Below are positions 50,803 to 59,353 of a stretch of DNA of 64,000 bases, one piece after another (position 1 is the first letter of the stretch; every line of letters starts with the position of its first letter). This DNA comes from LSCE01 sp050485425 (GTDB taxonomy: Bacteria; Pseudomonadota; Gammaproteobacteria; Nitrococcales; Aquisalimonadaceae). The notes below the pieces were generated by a model. The model was not told where the DNA came from, did no database searches, and saw only the letters and a list, made by a program, of their open reading frames with translations. The stretch is taken from assembly GCA_050485425.1 (NCBI GenBank), contig JBJHBJ010000019.1:7103-71102 (forward strand), given 5' to 3'. Made by a program: the position numbers and the translations under genes.

Positions 50803-52743
50803 ATGTGTTCCGGGCGTCGGAGACGCTGGTTGCAAGGCGCCATGCTGTCTCTGGGGGGCGCAGTCGTACTGGCTCAGTACATCGCCTTGCGGTTTGCGGA
50901 AGCCTGGCTGTTCTGGATCGCGGGAGGCGTGATGGGGATCGTGGTTGGTCTGCTGACCGGCTGGCTGCTCCTCCGCGGGATCGAACGGGGACTGCTGATG
51001 GATGCCCTGCCGGGGGCCGTCATGGAACTGGACAGCGCCGGGCGCATTACGCGATTCAATCAGGCGGCAGCGAGCGTACTGGGCAACCCGGTTCTCGGTG
51101 AGTTCCTGCCGGAGCGCTTTGACGGTGACGGCCCGGGCTTGCTTCGGCAACTCCTCGAGCAGGCCAGGAATCTCCCCCCCGGCCCGAAAGGCGAACTGGA
51201 GACAAAGGTGAGTGACCGGCGCTTCCGGCTTGCGCTGGGGGCCGCCGACGGCCAGTGTTTCGTCAACCTCACTGACATCACCGAATTTCGCGCCATGTCC
51301 GATCGCGTTCAAGCGAGTGAGGAGCGTTTCCGCTCGCTGTTCTCTGAGCATCCCGACGCGGTCTATAGCCTGGGTCTCGACGGCCGGTTCATGGAAGCGA
51401 ACCGAAGGACCGAGGAACTCACCGGATACCCGCTGTCCGAACTGCTCGGCGAACACTGGTCTGCCGTGGTCGTGACTGAAGACCGGGCGTTCATCGAATC
51501 GCAGTTCAGCGCCGTCCTGCAGGGGGAGCCGCGAAGCTACCAGTGCCGGGCCTATCACCGCAGTGGCAGAAAAATATCCGTGCAGGTCACAAACGTCCCC
51601 ATGCTGGTTTCCGGACAGGTGGCGGGTGTATTCGGCATTGCGCAGGACATGACGGAGCGCTTGCGGTTGGAGGAGAAGCGCCGCCTGCTCCGGGCCTCCG
51701 TGGCGCAGATCCAGGACGTAATCATCATCACCGAAATGCAGCCGCTGGACGAACCCGGTCCGCGCATGGTGTTTGTCAACGAGGCGGTCAAGCAGGTTGC
51801 CGGTTACTCCCCGGAAGAACTGCTGGGCCGGACGCCAAGGGTCTTCCAGGGCAGTGAAACCGATGCGGCGACCCGCCGCAGGATACGCGAGGCCCTGGAG
51901 GTGCGCCGGCCCGTGAAGGAGGTTCTCCTCAACTATCGAAAGGACGGCACCGTCTACTGGAACGAGCTGGAAATCGTCCCCATCGCCAGTCCCGAGTCTG
52001 GAGGGCGCGCCTACTTTGCGGCAGTTATGCGAGATGTATCTGACCGGAAGCGCTATGAACTCGAATTGCAGCGGTCCCGGGAAGAGTTGCGCCGTCTGAA
52101 CAGCGGGCTTGAGCATGTGCGCGAGGAGGAGCGGCGACGCATAGCCCGGGATCTGCATGACGATCTCGGGCAGATGCTGACGGCGATGAAGCTGGACCTG
52201 GGCATGGTGGTGGACGATCTCCCCATGCTGCCGGACCAGCATCGGGAGCGACTGCAGGAAATGGTGGATTTCGTCGACGAAATCATCGAGCAGGTGAGGG
52301 AGATCGCTGCGAACTTGCGTCCCGGCATCCTGGATGATCTCGGATTCGAGGCCGCCGCCGAGTGGTTCCTGGGGCGCTGCGAAAAACGCTACGACCTGGA
52401 TATCAGCTGGGACGCGGATGCGGATCCGCCGGGGCGCATTACCGGAGAGGTCGCCACTGCGCTGTTCCGCATTCTTCAGGAAAGCATGACCAATGTAAGC
52501 CGTCACGCACGGGCCAGCAGGGTGGACGTGCTGTACGAGGACCTGGGTGATGTCGTTCGCCTGCAGGTGCAGGACAACGGCATTGGCTTCGGCCTCCGGC
52601 GCCAATCGTCATCGGGTCTTGGTCTGCCAGGAATGCGAGAGCGCGTGGCAATGCTTGGGGGGGAGTTCGCGGTGACCTCCTCCGAAGAGGAAGGCACCTG
52701 CCTTCGGGTGACGTTGCCTCTGAATGGGGAAGTTCATGATTGA
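50803..52743 (+). CDS. PAS-domain sensor histidine kinase (HisKA_3/NarX type)
   Basis: 646 residues from ATG 50803, chosen for AGGAGG six bases upstream. Two membrane helices (about 10-55) with almost no periplasmic loop, then three PAS regions (about 65-165, 180-300, 310-430; the second and third with GYPLSELLGEHW and GYSPEELLGRTP). HisKA_3 with His452 in RRRIARDLHDDLGQML, and a HATPase_c domain ending LGLPGMRERVAMLGG. It probably senses an internal signal. The gene overlaps its response regulator by 8 bp. Confidence 0.88.
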   Translation: MCSGRRRRWLQGAMLSLGGAVVLAQYIALRFAEAWLFWIAGGVMGIVVGLLTGWLLLRGIERGLLMDALPGAVMELDSAGRITRFNQAAASVLGNPVLGEFLPERFDGDGPGLLRQLLEQARNLPPGPKGELETKVSDRRFRLALGAADGQCFVNLTDITEFRAMSDRVQASEERFRSLFSEHPDAVYSLGLDGRFMEANRRTEELTGYPLSELLGEHWSAVVVTEDRAFIESQFSAVLQGEPRSYQCRAYHRSGRKISVQVTNVPMLVSGQVAGVFGIAQDMTERLRLEEKRRLLRASVAQIQDVIIITEMQPLDEPGPRMVFVNEAVKQVAGYSPEELLGRTPRVFQGSETDAATRRRIREALEVRRPVKEVLLNYRKDGTVYWNELEIVPIASPESGGRAYFAAVMRDVSDRKRYELELQRSREELRRLNSGLEHVREEERRRIARDLHDDLGQMLTAMKLDLGMVVDDLPMLPDQHRERLQEMVDFVDEIIEQVREIAANLRPGILDDLGFEAAAEWFLGRCEKRYDLDISWDADADPPGRITGEVATALFRILQESMTNVSRHARASRVDVLYEDLGDVVRLQVQDNGIGFGLRRQSSSGLGLPGMRERVAMLGGEFAVTSSEEEGTCLRVTLPLNGEVHD

Positions 52744-53368
52744 TGTAGTCATTGCCGACGACCACAGCATCGTGCGCGAGGGCATGCGAGCACTGATCAA
52801 TGCTGCGGGCGACATGCGAGTGGTAGGAGAGGCACGCGACGGTGACGAGGCGCTGACCCAGGTTCTGGCTGCCAGGCCAACAGTGTTCCTGATGGATATG
52901 ACCATGCCTGGCTGTTCCGGCTTGCAACTGATCGAGATCGTGCGTCGGAGAGTCCCGGAGACCCGGGTGCTGGTACTGAGCATGCACCGGGAGGAGCAGT
53001 ACGCCACACGGACTATCCGGGCCGGAGCGCATGGCTTTATCACCAAGACCCGGCCGCCGACGGAGTTGCTTGAGGCTCTGAGGCGCGTGGGGCGGGGACA
53101 GCTCTACATCACCACCGAGTATGCGCATCGCCTGGCGCAGGAAACGCTCACCGGCCAGGAGAGCCTGCCGCACATGCGGCTTTCCAAACGGGAATACGAG
53201 GTGTTCATGGCCCTCATCCAGGGCCGCACCGTCGGTGAGATCGCCGAAAGCCTGCACCTGAGTTCGAAGACCGTCAGCACGCATAAGGCACGCATCTTCG
53301 AGAAACTGGGCGTGGCCAGTCTGTCGGCGCTGGTGCGTTATGGGCTTGCCCATGATCTGGTCCACTGA
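52736..53368 (+). CDS. NarL/FixJ-family response regulator
   Basis: 210 residues from ATG 52736 (GGGGA upstream; ATG 52724 possible). Receiver with Asp54 (VFLMDMTMPGCSG), and a C-terminal LuxR-type HTH (LSKREYEVFMALIQGRTVGEIAESLHLSSKTVSTHKARIFEKLG). Partner of the overlapping kinase. A perfect TAGGGAATTCCCTA palindrome 25 bp after its stop may be one of its targets. Confidence 0.9.
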   Translation: MIDVVIADDHSIVREGMRALINAAGDMRVVGEARDGDEALTQVLAARPTVFLMDMTMPGCSGLQLIEIVRRRVPETRVLVLSMHREEQYATRTIRAGAHGFITKTRPPTELLEALRRVGRGQLYITTEYAHRLAQETLTGQESLPHMRLSKREYEVFMALIQGRTVGEIAESLHLSSKTVSTHKARIFEKLGVASLSALVRYGLAHDLVH

Positions 53369-53392
53369 AAAACCGCATTGATTCCGCGCTTG

Positions 53393-53406
53393 TAGGGAAT
53401 TCCCTA
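53393..53406. promoter_or_regulatory. TAGGGAATTCCCTA palindrome, candidate response-regulator site
   Basis: A perfect 14-bp palindrome in the 120-bp gap between the NarL-type regulator and the lone receiver gene. A near copy lies before the che operon (42027-42040). Confidence 0.45.
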
Positions 53407-53488
53407 GTTGAATTCAGCTATCACTGATACACGCCCCGCCAGCGCCTGGGCATGATGTTTTCCTGTAACGAAGCAAGGGGAATCGATC

Positions 53489-53899
53489 TTGGCGCTGACG
53501 GTATTTCTCGTTGAGGATTCCGCGGTGATGCGCCTTCGCCTTCGCCGTCTGCTGGATAGGATTCCCGGTATTCTCGTCGTCGGTGAAACGCCGTGGCTCG
53601 CGGGTCTGGCCGAACGGGCGTCCGCCTTGTTGCCGGATGTGGTGTTGCTGGATATCCGTCTGGCCGACGGAGTCGCGTTCGAGGCGGTTCCGGCGCTGAA
53701 GCGGCTGCGGCCAAGGCCGCGGATTTTCGTCGTCAGTTCGCACGCTGACCTTCCTTACCGAAAACGGGCGGAACTGCTGAAGGTCGACGGCTATTTCGAC
53801 AAGACCAGCCAGTTGGAGACGTTGCAGGCCCTTCTGATGGAGATGGTTGATCACAGCGAGTCGCGCCTGCAGCCGCATTGCATTCCGGGGGGGCGGTAG
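53489..53899 (+). CDS. Stand-alone receiver-domain protein
   Basis: 136 residues from TTG 53489, with AAGGGGAATCGATC in front; no ATG is available nearby. Receiver: acidic pair ED (VFLVEDS), Asp55 (DVVLLDIRLADG), Ser pair VVSSH and Lys in YFDKTSQ. No output domain. The 3' end abuts or overlaps the EAL gene, so it may regulate that phosphodiesterase in trans. Confidence 0.8.
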   Translation: MALTVFLVEDSAVMRLRLRRLLDRIPGILVVGETPWLAGLAERASALLPDVVLLDIRLADGVAFEAVPALKRLRPRPRIFVVSSHADLPYRKRAELLKVDGYFDKTSQLETLQALLMEMVDHSESRLQPHCIPGGR

Positions 53900-53901
53900 C
53901 C

Positions 53902-54756
53902 TTGTGTGAAAGAGCGGCCGGCCAGGCCAGTGGCATAGACCGTCAGGAAGAACTGCTGTTGCCTGCCCTGAAGCGGGCGCTGACCCTGGGGGAATTCAGC
54001 CTGCGCTATCAGCCGCAAGTATGCGTCTCTGCCGGACGGGTCATCGGCGCAGAAGCCCTGTTGCGCTGGCACTCGCCGGATTTCGGCGCCATGGAGCCTG
54101 CCCATTTCATTCCGCTGGCCGAAGAGTCCGGATTGATCGTACCGATCGGCACGTGGGTGCTGGAGCAGGCCTGCGCCCAGGCCCGGCAGTGGATGGACAT
54201 GGGACTGTCACTGCGGGTGGCTGTCAATGTCAGCGTTCGCCAGGTCGAGGACACGGGGTTTCTCGACAGCGTGTGCCGGGCGTTGAGACAGAGCCGATTG
54301 CCTCCTCAGGGACTGGAGGTCGAGCTGACGGAAAGCAGGGTCATGCAGAGTTCGGAGCGGGTCCTGCAAACGCTGCAGAAGCTTCGGAAAACCGGTGTCA
54401 GGGTCGGTCTGGACGATTTCGGCACCGGCTACTCGAGCCTGGCCTATCTCAAGTACTTTCCCATTCATACGCTGAAGATCGACCGTCTGTTCGTACAAAC
54501 CCTGACTGAGAGTGCCATCGATCAGGTTCTGGTGCAGGCGATCGTCGGCATCGGCCGCAGTACGGGGATGGACGTGCTGGCCGAAGGCGTCGAGACACCG
54601 GAACAACGTGAGATCCTTGAACAACTCGGGTGCACGCTAATGCAGGGTTACCTGTTTGGCCGGCCGATGACGGCCGGCGCATTCGAACGGGCACTGACGC
54701 ACAGCATGGAGCCGGCTTGCGCCAGCCCTGATTCCAGCGAACTTGCGAGCCGCTGA
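53902..54756 (+). CDS. EAL-domain c-di-GMP phosphodiesterase
   Basis: About 284 residues. The start is uncertain: TTG 53902 (GGGGGGCGG upstream) or TTG 53878 overlapping the receiver gene. The motifs for catalysis are present: EALLRW (EAL variant), NVSVRQ, ELTESRV, LDDFGTGYSS, LKIDRLFV and AEGVET. So it should cleave c-di-GMP. No sensor domain; the adjacent receiver protein could supply control. Last gene of the signalling region. Confidence 0.85.
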   Translation: MCERAAGQASGIDRQEELLLPALKRALTLGEFSLRYQPQVCVSAGRVIGAEALLRWHSPDFGAMEPAHFIPLAEESGLIVPIGTWVLEQACAQARQWMDMGLSLRVAVNVSVRQVEDTGFLDSVCRALRQSRLPPQGLEVELTESRVMQSSERVLQTLQKLRKTGVRVGLDDFGTGYSSLAYLKYFPIHTLKIDRLFVQTLTESAIDQVLVQAIVGIGRSTGMDVLAEGVETPEQREILEQLGCTLMQGYLFGRPMTAGAFERALTHSMEPACASPDSSELASR

Positions 54757-54831
54757 ACCCTCTGCCTGACTGGCCCTGATGGCGCTGACTTCGGTGCTGA
54801 TGGTTGCGGAACGAATGGCCGCGTTACCGCC

Positions 54832-57225
54832 TCAGGTATCTTGCCAGGCCCAGTTGGCCATGTCCGGGCGATCCACGCCGTGGCTGTGGGCGTAGCGTCG
54901 GCAGTCGATTTGTTCGTTCTTCAGCCACTCCTTGACGTGCGCCCCCGCCACTTGCAGCCGCGGCACATGGCCGATGGCGTCCATGGCCAGCGTGAAGCGG
55001 TCGATCTCGTTTTCGATGGCCAGTTCCAGCGGCGTATTGATATTGCCGCGCTCCTTGTAGCCCCGCACGTGCAGGTTGCTGTGGTTGGTGCGGCGGTAGG
55101 CCAGGCGGTGGATCAGCCAGGGGTAGCCGTGGAAGTTGAACAGGATCGGGCGGTCGGTGGTGAACAGGCTGTCGAAGTCCCTGTCCGGCAGGCCGTGGGG
55201 GTGTTCCCCGGCCGGCTGCATGCGGAACAGGTCCACCACGTTGATGAAGCGGATCTTCAGATCCGGGAAGTGTTGCCGCAGCAGGGCGGTGGCGGCCAGC
55301 GCCTCCCGGGTGGGGATGTCGCCGCAACCGACCATCACCAGATCGGGTTCGTGACCCTGGTCATTGCTGGCCCAGTCCCAGATGCCCAGGCCCTTGGTGC
55401 AGTGACGCACGGCGGCATCCATGTCCATGTACTGCAGGTGCGCCTGCTTGTCGCAGACGATCACGTTGATGTCATTGCGGCTTTTCAGGCAGTGGTCGGC
55501 GGTGGACAGCAGCGTGTTCACGTCCGGCGGCAGGTAGATGCGAGTGACTTCCGGATTCTTGTTCACCACCACATCCAGGAAGCCGGGATCCTGATGGGTG
55601 AAGCCGTTGTGGTCCTGGCGCCAGACGGTGGACGTGATCAGCAGGTTGATCGAGGAAATCGGGGCGCGCCAGGGAATCTCCTCGCACATGGCCAGCCACT
55701 TGGCGTGCTGGTTGTACATGGAGTCGATCACGTGCACGAAGGCCTCGTAGGTGGCGAAGAAGCCGTGCCGCCCGGTCAGGACATAGCCTTCGTACCAGCC
55801 TCCCAGTGTGTGTTCCGAGAGCATTTCCATCACGCGGCCATCGGGCGACAGCTCGCCGCCGTCGGCATCCTCGGGCAGGTAATCGGCCAGCCAGAGCTTC
55901 TTGCTGGCCTCGTAGATGGCGTCCAGCTTGTTGGAGGTGTTCTCGTCCGGACCGAAGACGCGGAAATTGCTGCTGTTGGCGCGCATCACGTCGCGTAATA
56001 GCGCTCCCAGCGGCTTCGTGTTGGGAGCCGTGTGGCGGGCCGGCTCGGGCACGTCGACCGCGTAGTCGCGGAAGTCCGGCAGGCGCAGCGGGCGTCGCAA
56101 CAGGCCGCCGTTGGCGTGGGGGCTGGCACTCATGCGCAGAGTCCCCTCCGGCGCCATGGCCCGGAGTTCCTCCCTAAGCCGGCCTTCATCGTCGAACAGT
56201 TCCTCCGGCCGGTAGCTGCGCAGCCAGCTTTCCAGTTGCGTGAGATGCTCCGGGTTGTCCCGCATACCGGACAATGGAACCTGGTGGGCGCGCCAGGAGC
56301 CCTCGACCTTGCGGCCGTCCACCTCGGCAGGTCCGGTCCAGCCCTTGGGCGTGCGCAGTACGATCATCGGCCAGTGCGCCCGCTGCGCCTTGCCGCTGTT
56401 GCGCGCTTCCCGCTGGATGTCCTGAATGGCCGTCAGGCACTGATCCATGGTCGCAGCCATCTGCTGGTGCATGGTTTGCGGGTCATCTCCCTCCACGAAG
56501 TACGGCACCCAACCATACCCGCGCATCAGGCTTTCCAGTTCCTCGCGGGGAATCCGGGCCAGCAGGGTGGGGTTGTTGATCTTGTAGCCGTTCAGGTGAA
56601 GGATCGGCAGCACGGCGCCGTCCCGGATCGGGTGCAGGTACTTGGCGGAGTGCCAGGCTGTCGCCAGCGGGCCGGTTTCCGCCTCGCCGTCGCCGATGGC
56701 GACGGCCACCAGCAGGTCGGGATTGTCGAAGGCGGCACCGAAAGCATGGGATAGCGAGTAGCCCAGTTCACCGCCCTCGTGAATGGAACCCGGAAGTTCC
56801 GGCGTGCAATGGCTGCCGATGCCGCCGGGGAACGAGAACTGGTTGAACAGGCGCCGCATACCCTCGGCGTCCTCGCTGACCTGGGGATAGATTTCGGAAT
56901 ACGTTCCTTCCAGGTAGACGGGAGCGATCACGCCGGGCGCGCCGTGCCCCGGCCCGGCCAGGAAAATGGCCGATTGTCCGTGCAGGCGGATCAGGCGGTT
57001 GAGGTGCACGTACATGAAGCTGAGCCCGGGGCTCGCCCCCCAGTGTCCCAGCAGGCGCTGTTTGATGTGCTCGATCTTCAGCGGTTCGCGCAGCAAAGGG
57101 TTCTGCTGCAGGTAGATCATGCCGGTTGCCAGGTAGTTGCAGGCACGCCAGTAGGCGTCCATGCGCTCCAGTTCCTGTTCATCCAGTGGTGCCTGAAGAT
57201 GCTGCGGATTGCTGCTGCCCGACAC
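54832..57225 (-). CDS. xfp: Xylulose-5-phosphate/fructose-6-phosphate phosphoketolase
   Basis: 797 residues, the normal length. Thiamine-diphosphate enzyme: GHWGASPGLSFMYVHLNRLI near the N-terminus, GPGHGAPG, the ThDP motif IGDGEAETGPLATAWHSAKY (about 180), and HQDPGFLDVVVNKNPEVTRIYLPPD in the second domain. It splits xylulose-5-P or fructose-6-P with phosphate to acetyl-phosphate. Acetate kinase is not next to it. Followed upstream by a small membrane-protein gene. Confidence 0.93.
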   Translation of the reverse strand: MSGSSNPQHLQAPLDEQELERMDAYWRACNYLATGMIYLQQNPLLREPLKIEHIKQRLLGHWGASPGLSFMYVHLNRLIRLHGQSAIFLAGPGHGAPGVIAPVYLEGTYSEIYPQVSEDAEGMRRLFNQFSFPGGIGSHCTPELPGSIHEGGELGYSLSHAFGAAFDNPDLLVAVAIGDGEAETGPLATAWHSAKYLHPIRDGAVLPILHLNGYKINNPTLLARIPREELESLMRGYGWVPYFVEGDDPQTMHQQMAATMDQCLTAIQDIQREARNSGKAQRAHWPMIVLRTPKGWTGPAEVDGRKVEGSWRAHQVPLSGMRDNPEHLTQLESWLRSYRPEELFDDEGRLREELRAMAPEGTLRMSASPHANGGLLRRPLRLPDFRDYAVDVPEPARHTAPNTKPLGALLRDVMRANSSNFRVFGPDENTSNKLDAIYEASKKLWLADYLPEDADGGELSPDGRVMEMLSEHTLGGWYEGYVLTGRHGFFATYEAFVHVIDSMYNQHAKWLAMCEEIPWRAPISSINLLITSTVWRQDHNGFTHQDPGFLDVVVNKNPEVTRIYLPPDVNTLLSTADHCLKSRNDINVIVCDKQAHLQYMDMDAAVRHCTKGLGIWDWASNDQGHEPDLVMVGCGDIPTREALAATALLRQHFPDLKIRFINVVDLFRMQPAGEHPHGLPDRDFDSLFTTDRPILFNFHGYPWLIHRLAYRRTNHSNLHVRGYKERGNINTPLELAIENEIDRFTLAMDAIGHVPRLQVAGAHVKEWLKNEQIDCRRYAHSHGVDRPDMANWAWQDT

Positions 57226-57366
57226 GGGATCGCTCCTTGCCTGTTGTTATTGGGAGTGGGTGCCCTCAAGGGTAGACGGCTACCGGACAGCGGCCAATAG
57301 ACCCAGATCATGATTTCAGGTCGTTTCGGCCTCTAAGGAAGCGCTGAATACGTGCCGGGCCTCGGT

Positions 57367-57597
57367 TCAGGGCGTTTCGTCGAGGATCGCAAACGACAGC
57401 AATGTGGTGGTCAGCGCCAGCACCAGGACAATATAGAGGGGCGCGGGGATCATCAGCAGCCCGGAAACAATCCAGATATCCCGGACAATGCGCTTCTTTT
57501 TCCTGTAGCGGCGGGTGGTCCGCCGCCAACTGGGGTGTTTCTCCCGCTCCTTGTCCGGCAGGTGATCCGGCGGGGGCGGTCCGAAGAAGCCACTCAT
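57367..57597 (-). CDS. Small membrane protein, unknown
   Basis: 76 residues from ATG 57597, with GGAGGG 8 bp upstream; a longer frame adds 71 residues of unlikely sequence. A basic N-terminal half (PDKEREKHPSWRRTTRRYRKKKRIVRD) is followed by a double hydrophobic segment IWIVSGLLMIPAPLYIVLVLALTTTLLSFAI. Function unknown. Same strand as phosphoketolase, 141 bp upstream of it. Confidence 0.6.
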   Translation of the reverse strand: MSGFFGPPPPDHLPDKEREKHPSWRRTTRRYRKKKRIVRDIWIVSGLLMIPAPLYIVLVLALTTTLLSFAILDETP

Positions 57598-57982
57598 GGC
57601 GCATTCCCTCCATGCCTTGGCGGGGCGCAACAACACGCCTGCCTGGATGGAACCACCGCCGGCAGCCTCAGACCGGACCACGCGCAGCGGCAGCCATTCT
57701 TTCAGCTTAGGACGGATTTCCGTGTGCCGACACGCGACTTGTCGTGATGGCAAACGGCAGCGTTGAACCCGACCGCGTCGTCGGTTCGCGCTGGTGCGCG
57801 ATGGTAGCAACCGCTGCGCGGTTACTCCCCTACAGCGGGATCAACCGCCGGGGGATCCTGTAGGGGGTAATCGCCGCAGGCGATTGCCACCGGTCCGGCC
57901 GCAAGGCCGGAAATGCCGCACTGTGCCTGATGGGGGCGTCGGTTAAGCCTAGTGTGTTGCCGGTTCCCCGCAGCCGAGCGGC
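57598..57982. other. Gap between small membrane-protein gene and immunity genes
   Basis: 385 bp without a convincing gene. It holds the palindromic repeat at 57803-57910 and otherwise nothing I recognise. It marks one edge of the T6SS cassette. Confidence 0.5.
57803..57910. repeat. Compound palindromic repeat at T6SS cassette edge
   Basis: Arms 57803-57835 and 57858-57891 form an imperfect ~33-bp inverted repeat; the inner CCCCTACAG/CTGTAGGGG is perfect. Each arm holds its own hairpin (AACCGC/GCGGTT; ATCGCC/GGCGAT). CCGGCC-GCAA-GGCCGG (57895-57910) follows at once. No T-run. Confidence 0.55.
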
Positions 57983-58660
57983 CTACGGCTGCAGACCCAG
58001 GCCGATAGTGAGCATGGGTTCGGATTCCTTGTCGGCGAGCAGGGGCGTTTTCCAGCTGAGAGGCCGGACGCCTTCGAAGATCATCTGCGCGACGGCGTCG
58101 CACAGCGCCTTTCCGCCGGGCATGTCGTCGATGCTATTCCCCGCCATCGAACAGACCTTGCGGAAATTCGGATAGCCTTCCCATGTCATCAGCGACGGTT
58201 CGATCTCGCGGTTCTGCAGGCGCGTCTTGATGAGTTCCAACTCGCCGATGCTGCCCTGCTCGTGCACGGAGAGCGGGCGTGAGGGCTGGCGCAGGCGGCG
58301 GATCAGGGCGTCGATGTGGCGGATGGTGTAGGGGTAGTAGTCCGGTTTCAGCAGCAGGCAGCCATCGATGAGTGAGAGCAGACGATAGGTGTGGATCTCT
58401 ACCTCCTCGACAAATGCCTCTCGGGAGGAAGCCAGTCGCACCAAATGGCCTTCCGTATACACCCGTCCCAGGGTTGCGGTATAGGGCTCAGGGACGGGGA
58501 GGGGCAACGTGCCTGCCTCGGCGCGTTCGCGCAGCCACTTGAGTTGGGCAATCATGCGGCCCTCGGGGGTGTCGTCGGTCTGGCTGTAGCCGGCGAGCCT
58601 GCTTAACAGGGTGTCGCAGTTCTCGATAATGTCCGAGTATTGTTCGTCTGCAGGATTCAT
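57983..58660 (-). CDS. Probable T6SS immunity protein, second tandem copy
   Basis: 225 residues, about 84% identical to the copy upstream and starting 15 bp after it. No domain recognised. The two copies are identical over residues 101-155 and 177-203 but differ strongly at 167-176 and in the N-terminal third. No signal peptide, so cytoplasmic. The position after a VgrG-linked toxin gene indicates immunity; the differences suggest it covers a second toxin variant. Confidence 0.65.
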   Translation of the reverse strand: MNPADEQYSDIIENCDTLLSRLAGYSQTDDTPEGRMIAQLKWLRERAEAGTLPLPVPEPYTATLGRVYTEGHLVRLASSREAFVEEVEIHTYRLLSLIDGCLLLKPDYYPYTIRHIDALIRRLRQPSRPLSVHEQGSIGELELIKTRLQNREIEPSLMTWEGYPNFRKVCSMAGNSIDDMPGGKALCDAVAQMIFEGVRPLSWKTPLLADKESEPMLTIGLGLQP

Positions 58661-58675
58661 GCGTGCTTGAGCGCC

Positions 58676-59353
58676 CTATGGCTGCTGACCTAGGCCGAGG
58701 GTGAGCATGGGCTCGGAGGCCTTGTCGGCGAGCAGGGGCGTCTCCCAACTGAGCGGCCGGACGCCTTCGAAGATCATCTGCGCGACGGCGTCGCACAGGG
58801 CTTTCCCGCCCGGCATGTCGTCGATGGTGCTCTCGTCGACGATGTGGACTTCGCTGAAATTCGGATAGCCCTCCCATGTCATCAGCGGCGGTTCGATCTC
58901 GCGGTTCTGCAGGCGCGTCTTGATGAGTTCCAACTCGCCGATGCTGCCCTGCTCGTGCACGGAGAGCGGGCGCGAGGGCTGGCGCAGGCGGCGGATCAGG
59001 GCGTCGATATGGCGGATGGTGTAGGGGTAGTAGTCCGGTTTCAGCAGCAGGCAGCCTGTGACGAGAGAAATGAGGCGGTCAGCGTGGATCTCAAATTCCT
59101 CAATATAGGCCTCAGAAGAGGACGCCAGGCGCCCCAGGTACCCCTCGGTGTAAACATGCCGTAGCGTGGCGGTGTATTCCTTGGGGACCGGCAGGGGCAG
59201 CGTCTGGGCTTCGGCGCGTTCGCGCAGCCACTTGAGTTGGGCAATCATGCGCCCTTCAGGCGTATCGTCGGTCTGCGCGTGTCCTGCCAGCCAAAGCAGC
59301 AGGATGTCGCAGTTCTCGATGATGTCCGGGTATTGCTCGTCTGCTGGATTCAT
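58676..59353 (-). CDS. Probable T6SS immunity protein, first copy
   Basis: 225 residues. The start ATG overlaps the toxin gene's stop (ATGA), so toxin and immunity are translationally coupled. Sequence begins MNPADEQYPDIIENCDILLL, is rich in helices, and has no known domain or signal peptide. Immunity to the toxin domain of the preceding protein is inferred from position only. Confidence 0.7.
   Translation of the reverse strand: MNPADEQYPDIIENCDILLLWLAGHAQTDDTPEGRMIAQLKWLRERAEAQTLPLPVPKEYTATLRHVYTEGYLGRLASSSEAYIEEFEIHADRLISLVTGCLLLKPDYYPYTIRHIDALIRRLRQPSRPLSVHEQGSIGELELIKTRLQNREIEPPLMTWEGYPNFSEVHIVDESTIDDMPGGKALCDAVAQMIFEGVRPLSWETPLLADKASEPMLTLGLGQQP

Noticed and set aside
57308..57613. 101-codon minus-strand frame overlapping the small membrane-protein gene
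   Set aside because: The alternative frame has a matched ribosome binding site and a clear membrane segment; this one has neither.
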